DNA of 9,814 bases. It comes from JAAYEV01 sp964508195. GTDB taxonomy: Bacteria > Bacillota > Clostridia > Ch29. The notes under the pieces are model-generated. The model did not search any database. It was not told the DNA's origin and was given only the letters and a program-made list of their open reading frames with translations. The first letter of the stretch is position 1; each line of letters begins with the position of its first letter. A program made the translations under genes and the position numbers. The DNA lies in the NCBI GenBank assembly GCA_964508195.1, contig CAZDSH010000054.1, positions 1-9,814 of the forward strand, written 5' to 3'. Of this stretch, positions 5,442-9,814 are shown one piece after another.

Positions 5442-6248
5442 TTATAAAGGCCGGATATCATCTAAGGAGTATTCCTTTATATCGGTTTCCTCGTCCCATA
5501 CTAATTTGATCTTTACCCTACGCCTCAATATATTAGTATCCACTACTACACCCTCCCCATCGGGGGTAGACGCCTTTGCGCCTATTGCGGGCATTTCCTG
5601 TTTTATTTCTTCGTATACGTCCTCCTCGTACTTTAAACAGCACATCAGTCGACCGCATATACCCGAGATTTTAGTCGGGTTTAGGGACAAATTCTGTTCC
5701 TTAGCCATTTTTATGGAAACCGGTTCAAAGTCCCCTAAAAACGTGGAGCAACACAGGGGGCGTCCACAGGGCCCGAGGCCGCCTAACATCTTAGCCTCAT
5801 CCCGTACACCTATTTGTCTTAACTCTATCCTGGTTTTGAAAATCGAGGCCAAATCCTTTACGAGTTCACGGAAATCTACCCGACCATCGGCAGTAAAATA
5901 AAATATAACCTTATTAGAATCGAAGGTGTATTCTACATCTACGAGCTTCATCTCTAGGTTGTGCTTATCTATAGCCTCAAGGCATATATCGAAGGCCTTT
6001 TCTTCCTTAGCCCTGTTTTGTTCTTCGATTTCTATATCCTTTTCCGTCGCCACCCTTATAACCTGCTTTAAAGGTGCAACTATATCCTTTTCACAAACCC
6101 CTTTAGGGCCTATTGTAACGTCCCCTAGCTCTATTCCCCTAACTGTTTCCACTATGACCTTCTGGCCGGCCTGTAGGTCTAGCTTGCCGGGGTCGAAATA
6201 ATATATCTTGCCCGCGCGCTTAAACCTGATGCCAACAACTGTTAACAT
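5442..6248 (-). CDS. ricT: RicT (YaaT, PSP1-domain) regulatory iron-sulfur protein
   Basis: A 268-residue PSP1-domain protein. In B. subtilis RicT joins RicA (YmcA) and RicF (YlbF) in a complex that carries [4Fe-4S] clusters, works with RNase Y in mRNA maturation, and affects sporulation, competence and biofilm. The signature is clear: GGLGPCGRPLCCSTFLGDFE (156-175) and KISGICGRLMCCLKYEED (193-210), giving six cysteines (161, 166, 167, 198, 203, 204). The N-terminal VVGIRFKRAGKIYYFDPG (4-21) is also typical. ATG with GGAGG 7 nt upstream, the RBS lying inside the end of holB, whose stop is 2 nt away, so translation is probably coupled. The partner genes are not in the window. The adjacent gene downstream encodes another iron-sulfur protein, the ferredoxin. 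Confidence 0.96.
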   Translation of the reverse strand: MLTVVGIRFKRAGKIYYFDPGKLDLQAGQKVIVETVRGIELGDVTIGPKGVCEKDIVAPLKQVIRVATEKDIEIEEQNRAKEEKAFDICLEAIDKHNLEMKLVDVEYTFDSNKVIFYFTADGRVDFRELVKDLASIFKTRIELRQIGVRDEAKMLGGLGPCGRPLCCSTFLGDFEPVSIKMAKEQNLSLNPTKISGICGRLMCCLKYEEDVYEEIKQEMPAIGAKASTPDGEGVVVDTNILRRRVKIKLVWDEETDIKEYSLDDIRPL

Positions 6249-6250
6249 GT

Positions 6251-7081
6251 CTATACCTCCTGTATATCAAGCACGAGCATCTCCAACGCTAGCCGTACAT
6301 TAACGTTAAATCTTAAGCCCTCCCTAGCTTTGGATACGGCGCTAAACATCCTGCTAAGTTCATCCAAATCATAGGCCGCCGCTGCTTCCCGTGCGAATTT
6401 ACTATTATCCTTAATATATAGCAAACTTTCTTTTTGAGCAACCTTTGTAACTATGATGTCCCTTAACTGTAATAACAGATAATCCAAAAAAGCCTCAGTA
6501 TGTTTCTCGCCATCCTTTAATAAAGAATCTAGCTCCTTTGAGGCCTCAATAAAATCTTGTTTTAAAAAACATTCTAAAACGGTCTGATACAGTTTTGTTT
6601 CAGATATCTCTCCTTCTACATTTAATTTCAACAGTTGACAGCGGGATAATATAGTGGCCAAAAGGTTCATCTCATTAGCAACGGTAATAACTATTATACC
6701 CGCGCCGGGGGGGTCCTCTAAAATCTTCAATAGGCAGTTCTGCGCCTGTATAGTCATCCTTTCCCCACGGCGGATTATATTTACTTTCCTCCGTCCCTCA
6801 TAGGGTCTTGCAAAAACCTCGCCCTGTAGCCGTCGTATATCGTCTATACCTATGCCGGTATCGTCGAGCCCAGTTATTAATACATCGGGATGATTAGACG
6901 AATCTATCCTCCGACAGGAACTACATTTACCGCAGGGCCTTTCGGATAACGCTAGGCAGTTAGCGCCCTTTGCCAGGTATAAAGCCGCCTTAAGCGTTCC
7001 TTCGTCATCGCCGCGGATTATATAGGAATGGGATATCCTGTTCAGTTCTATTGTTTTAGCTATAAATTGATAAATATTCAA
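6251..7081 (-). CDS. holB: DNA polymerase III delta' subunit
   Basis: A 276-residue clamp-loader subunit, part of the complex that opens the beta clamp at primer ends. Evidence: NRISHSYIIRG near the N-terminus (14-24), a zinc site Cys42, Cys50, Cys53, Cys56, the helix QAQNCLLKILEDPP (112-125) and the SRC motif at 146-148. The P-loop is degenerate (GDDEGTLK, 24-31), as expected for delta', which does not hydrolyse ATP. It is shorter than B. subtilis HolB (about 330 residues as I recall). The start is TTG at 7081; no in-frame ATG occurs before the zinc motif, and a seven-G tract 8 nt upstream, right after the yaaR stop, serves as RBS. Tightly packed between yaaR (16 nt) and ricT (2 nt). Confidence 0.92.
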   Translation of the reverse strand: MNIYQFIAKTIELNRISHSYIIRGDDEGTLKAALYLAKGANCLALSERPCGKCSSCRRIDSSNHPDVLITGLDDTGIGIDDIRRLQGEVFARPYEGRRKVNIIRRGERMTIQAQNCLLKILEDPPGAGIIVITVANEMNLLATILSRCQLLKLNVEGEISETKLYQTVLECFLKQDFIEASKELDSLLKDGEKHTEAFLDYLLLQLRDIIVTKVAQKESLLYIKDNSKFAREAAAAYDLDELSRMFSAVSKAREGLRFNVNVRLALEMLVLDIQEV

Positions 7082-7089
7082 TAAAGATA

Positions 7090-7096
7090 CCCCCCC
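7090..7096 (-). promoter_or_regulatory. Seven-G ribosome binding site of holB
   Basis: The minus strand has GGGGGGG one base after the yaaR stop codon and 8 nt before the TTG start of holB. It is the only Shine-Dalgarno-like sequence available, so it decides the TTG start. A G homopolymer in this place is unusual. Confidence 0.6.
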
Positions 7097-7097
7097 T

Positions 7098-7553
7098 CTA
7101 GGTATAAAGGTCCACTAAAAGACCCCTTATGCTATCCACCCTTTCTAATATTATCATAGGATCCCTTTGACCCCCTATCATATCCTCGGTTAGCTCCTCT
7201 AGGCTTTTGTTTATTCGTTTTACAAGGGAATATACCCTATGCCTTCCCCTTTTAGTCATAACGGAGCCCTTAGTGAACTTATACATCCCCGCCACTACTT
7301 CCTCCATAAAGGCCCTAACCTTGGCCTTATATGCAACAAGCTCCTTTAAATTTAACGAATTTATCATCCTTTTGCCCTGCTCCTCAATGTCCGCAAGCAT
7401 AAGGGCGATCCTTTCCTCCATCCTATCTGAATGCTCTTTGTTTAAATTTTCTTCGAATTTACCCGATCCGTCCCTTATACCCGAAACCCTACGGCCAGGG
7501 GCCTTACCCGTAACAGCCCCCGAGGTGCCCCTTGTTATATCCTGTACCTTCAA
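7098..7553 (-). CDS. yaaR: YaaR family protein (DUF327)
   Basis: A 151-residue cytoplasmic protein of the YaaR/DUF327 family, whose function is not known. The first 40 or so residues are basic, Gly-rich and probably disordered. The rest is helical and charged, with LMLADIEEQGKRMINSLNL about mid-protein and the family C-terminus DPMIILERVDSIRGLLVDLY. A GTG at 7571 would add six residues but has no RBS and would itself overlap the only good RBS. GGGGAGG (7569-7563) is instead placed 9 nt before the TTG at 7553, which gives MKVQDI, like other YaaR starts. It lies 25 nt after tmk and 16 nt before holB. In B. subtilis yaaQ (darA, a c-di-AMP receptor) precedes it; that gene is absent here. Confidence 0.88.
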   Translation of the reverse strand: MKVQDITRGTSGAVTGKAPGRRVSGIRDGSGKFEENLNKEHSDRMEERIALMLADIEEQGKRMINSLNLKELVAYKAKVRAFMEEVVAGMYKFTKGSVMTKRGRHRVYSLVKRINKSLEELTEDMIGGQRDPMIILERVDSIRGLLVDLYT

Positions 7554-7578
7554 GCCCTTCAACCTCCCCACGGCGGTA

Positions 7579-8253
7579 TTATTTTATCGTCTTTGATGCC
7601 GCCTCATATACCATAGTATGGATGTCTATAGCGGGCAAAAGTTCTTTATCGTCATTGGTCATACATCGAATCTTTAACCATCCATACTTTTCGGCTATAT
7701 ATAACGCATTTGCGTAGGCCTTTTCTTGATATTCCAGATCCCTTTCATGGATATCCCCTTCGCTGTCGCGACCCCTTCGTTGCAACAACCTTCGGCTTAC
7801 CTTCGGCGGTACATCCAGGAATATCACGAGATCCGGCACGGGAAGTTTGTATATGCCGTATTCAAATTCCCAGAGCCAGTTAAGGAATTCATCCCTTCGT
7901 CCCGAGTCGGATATCTTAGATGCCTGATGTACCATATTTGACGTTGTATATCTATCGGCTATTACGATACCACCGGCCTGCAAAAACTTCCCCCATCCGT
8001 CGATGTAGCTACAATACCTATCCAGCGTATACATCGGGCTTACGATATAAGGGTCTACAGTATCGGGGTCTTCGCCGAATTTCCCCTTAAGGTACATCCT
8101 TACAAATACTGAGGCATCGCTTTTATAGTTGGGGAATTCTATCTTTTTGACATCCTTCCCTTCATTTTTTAGCCTCTCATAGAGCATTTTCGTTTGTGTC
8201 GCCTTACCGCTTGCATCGGTCCCGGCCTCTATTATGATAAGTCTGCCCTTCAT
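7579..8253 (-). CDS. tmk: Thymidylate kinase, clostridial variant
   Basis: A 224-residue dTMP kinase family protein, making dTDP from dTMP with ATP for DNA synthesis. The P-loop is GTDASGKATQ (11-20). The residue after the catalytic Lys17 is Ala instead of Ser/Thr, and an extra Ala precedes the first Gly (IEAGTD). The DRY motif is at 100-102 (IADRYTTSN), and the expected EFPNY (39-43), FLDVPP (145-150) and an Arg-rich lid (RRLLQRRGRD, 154-163) are present. This looks like the variant common in Clostridia. The start is ATG at 8253, 6 nt after GGAGG (8264-8260); an in-frame TTG at 8268 lies before that RBS and is rejected. It is 22 nt after yaaO and 25 nt before yaaR. Another nucleoside monophosphate kinase activity is possible, but gene order favours Tmk. 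Confidence 0.9.
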   Translation of the reverse strand: MKGRLIIIEAGTDASGKATQTKMLYERLKNEGKDVKKIEFPNYKSDASVFVRMYLKGKFGEDPDTVDPYIVSPMYTLDRYCSYIDGWGKFLQAGGIVIADRYTTSNMVHQASKISDSGRRDEFLNWLWEFEYGIYKLPVPDLVIFLDVPPKVSRRLLQRRGRDSEGDIHERDLEYQEKAYANALYIAEKYGWLKIRCMTNDDKELLPAIDIHTMVYEAASKTIK

Positions 8254-8275
8254 GGTTAACCTCCGCAAATAGTAG

Positions 8276-9715
8276 TTAATCTATGACTTCTACTTGTCCT
8301 TTTTTTAGTCCTTTTATAGTAATATTGGCTTTTTCATATTCCTTTATCTGTTCGACCACCCCAGCGTCAAACCTTTCACCGGGGCAAATAATAGGTATTC
8401 CCGGCGGGTATGGCACCACGCCGGAGCCGGCTATTCTACCCTCCGCCTCGGCAACCTCTACAAAAACGCTACGCCGGTTCAATACCTCCCAGGGCTCCAT
8501 CCCGGGGGCGGGTATGGAAGCCCGTTGCAACCCGTCGTGTAACGAAATCCTATCCCCGCGATAGGCAGGCTCTATATCGCTACAACCCTCTACAAGCCTT
8601 TTAAAATGCCCCTTCTCGTTTGCCACAGTGACCATACCCAACCAGTTCACGCTGTCGTATAGCTCGCCATAGATGCTATAGTCCCGCCGTAGCATCGAAT
8701 CAAAATGATAACCCGTTAATCCCGCCCCGGCACAGTTTATAAGCATCTTTGTGTTATCAAAATCGTAGCAGCCCCTTTTTTTAAAGTATTCCTTATCAGG
8801 ACAAAACAAACCGTTACCGAGGGCATTTATCTTAGACCTTGCATCCTTTACGTATTCCAAAACCTCCTCCAGCCGCTGGGCACCAACGCGCTCCATAATA
8901 TATCGTGCATTGTCCAGGGAGGCCATAATAGGGTAGGAGGGGCTGGTACTTTGAAATATACTTAGCATCCTTTCTAATCTTTTTTTATCCGCCCTATCGC
9001 CCTTTACATGTAGCCACGAACCCTGGGTCATGGCTGGCAACGTCTTATGGGCGCTTTGTATGACTATATCCGCCCCTAAATCCACTGCACTTACGGGCAG
9101 GGCCTTTGAAAATTTCAAATGGGCGCCGTGGGCCTCATCCACTATAAGCACGGCGTCCTTTCCATGGACTGTATCGGCTATAGCCTTTATATCGGAACAG
9201 ACGCCGTGGTAGGTCGGGTTCGTTATTATTACACCCTTTACCCCGGGCTGAAGTTCAATAGCCCGCTCTATTTCCTTATAATCCATGGAAAGGGGCACAC
9301 CCATCGCCCTATCTACGGGCCTTTGTACATAGATAGGCTTAAGCCGGCCTAACATAAGCCCGCTGTATACGGACAAATGGCACCCCCGATCGACTATAAC
9401 CGCATCACCGGGCAGGCCTGTAGCCAGAAGTGCTGAAATAATGCCCGCGGTGCTGCCGTTAACTAAAAAGTACGTTTTATCCGCGCCGTAGGCCAAAGCT
9501 GCAAGCTGTTGGGCCTTTTCTATGGCCCCCTCGGGACAGTGCAAATTGTCAAGGCCGGGTATCTCCGTAAGATCGTATTGCAACAGTTTGTCCCAGTCCA
9601 CTACGCCGGCGCCCATGAACCGTGAATTGCCCTTATGTCCGGGCATATGAAAACTTATCGGATCTTCTTTTATATAGCGCTTTATCGCATCCACTAGGGG
9701 TGTTTTGTTCTTCAT
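8276..9715 (-). CDS. yaaO: Orn/Lys/Arg decarboxylase family protein (YaaO-like)
   Basis: A 479-residue PLP-dependent fold-type I enzyme of the ornithine/lysine/arginine decarboxylase family, whose members make putrescine, cadaverine or agmatine. Evidence: FHMPGHKG (22-29), DLTEIPGLDNLHCPEGAI (48-65), the PLP-phosphate contact NGSTAG (86-91), IVDEAHGAHL with Asp193, and the Schiff-base Lys224 in SAHKTLPAMTQ. The C-terminal domain carries YPPGIPIICPGE, typical of the family. It lacks the long N-terminal wing domain of inducible E. coli decarboxylases, matching the shorter SpeA/YaaO type. ATG with GGAGGG 9 nt upstream. It starts the tmk cluster as in B. subtilis; the substrate cannot be decided from sequence. 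The 99 nt upstream to the window edge hold no convincing minus-strand promoter. Confidence 0.93.
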   Translation of the reverse strand: MKNKTPLVDAIKRYIKEDPISFHMPGHKGNSRFMGAGVVDWDKLLQYDLTEIPGLDNLHCPEGAIEKAQQLAALAYGADKTYFLVNGSTAGIISALLATGLPGDAVIVDRGCHLSVYSGLMLGRLKPIYVQRPVDRAMGVPLSMDYKEIERAIELQPGVKGVIITNPTYHGVCSDIKAIADTVHGKDAVLIVDEAHGAHLKFSKALPVSAVDLGADIVIQSAHKTLPAMTQGSWLHVKGDRADKKRLERMLSIFQSTSPSYPIMASLDNARYIMERVGAQRLEEVLEYVKDARSKINALGNGLFCPDKEYFKKRGCYDFDNTKMLINCAGAGLTGYHFDSMLRRDYSIYGELYDSVNWLGMVTVANEKGHFKRLVEGCSDIEPAYRGDRISLHDGLQRASIPAPGMEPWEVLNRRSVFVEVAEAEGRIAGSGVVPYPPGIPIICPGERFDAGVVEQIKEYEKANITIKGLKKGQVEVID

Positions 9716-9814
9716 CCTTTTAATCCCTCCGATGTATTAATAGTTATTATCTCCGCGGCCTATATATAAAGTGTTAATAATATTACTTTACTTGTCATTT
9801 AAGAGGGTGAAGCC

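Noticed and set aside
5506..6201. Plus-strand open frames opposite ricT, Ser/Thr/Pro-rich
   Set aside because: Low-complexity composition typical of the reverse complement of a charged protein; ricT is certain on the other strand.

Overview
The window is a stretch of chromosome from an endospore-forming, probably anaerobic Firmicute of the class Clostridia. Pointers are spmA/spmB (spore maturation), the abrB–tmk housekeeping cluster known from Bacillus and Clostridium, a four-cysteine form of AbrB, a thymidylate kinase with a GTDASGKAT-type P-loop, and a small 2[4Fe-4S] ferredoxin. Arg AGG and Ile ATA codons are frequent and several starts are TTG. No phage, IS, CRISPR, tRNA or rRNA was seen. 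The species cannot be named from this.

Layout. Every gene except abrB is on the minus strand, so the text follows transcription from right to left. The right part (9715 to 3426) is the cluster yaaO (PLP decarboxylase), tmk, yaaR, holB, ricT, a ferredoxin, yabB/trmN6 and rsmI. Gene order matches the Bacillus subtilis yaaO–tmk–yaaQ–yaaR–holB–ricT–yabA–yabB–yazA–rsmI–abrB region as I recall it. Here yaaQ (darA), yabA and yazA are absent from their usual slots, and a ferredoxin with its own promoter and terminator sits where yabA would be. abrB (3150-3401, plus strand) converges on rsmI, and the two share one bidirectional terminator.

The left part (2953 to 55) is a second minus-strand unit, divergent from abrB: a ThiF/MoeB-like E1 enzyme, an S66-family LD-carboxypeptidase, then spmA and spmB. 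A ribosome binding site at the extreme left edge shows that another gene follows just outside. A promoter resembling the SigE sporulation class lies between the carboxypeptidase and spmA. In B. subtilis the gene upstream of spmAB is dacB, a D,D-carboxypeptidase acting on spore cortex. Here the slot holds an unrelated peptidoglycan-peptide carboxypeptidase.

How they fit. The right cluster combines dTMP synthesis, DNA polymerase clamp loading, RNA modification, and the RicT factor that controls RNA processing and developmental choice. abrB encodes a transition-state regulator and spmAB act late in sporulation, so the region joins growth and developmental functions. I see no clear new defence or mobile system. 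The best leads are the E1-like/S66 gene pair next to spmAB and the rewired tmk–abrB cluster.
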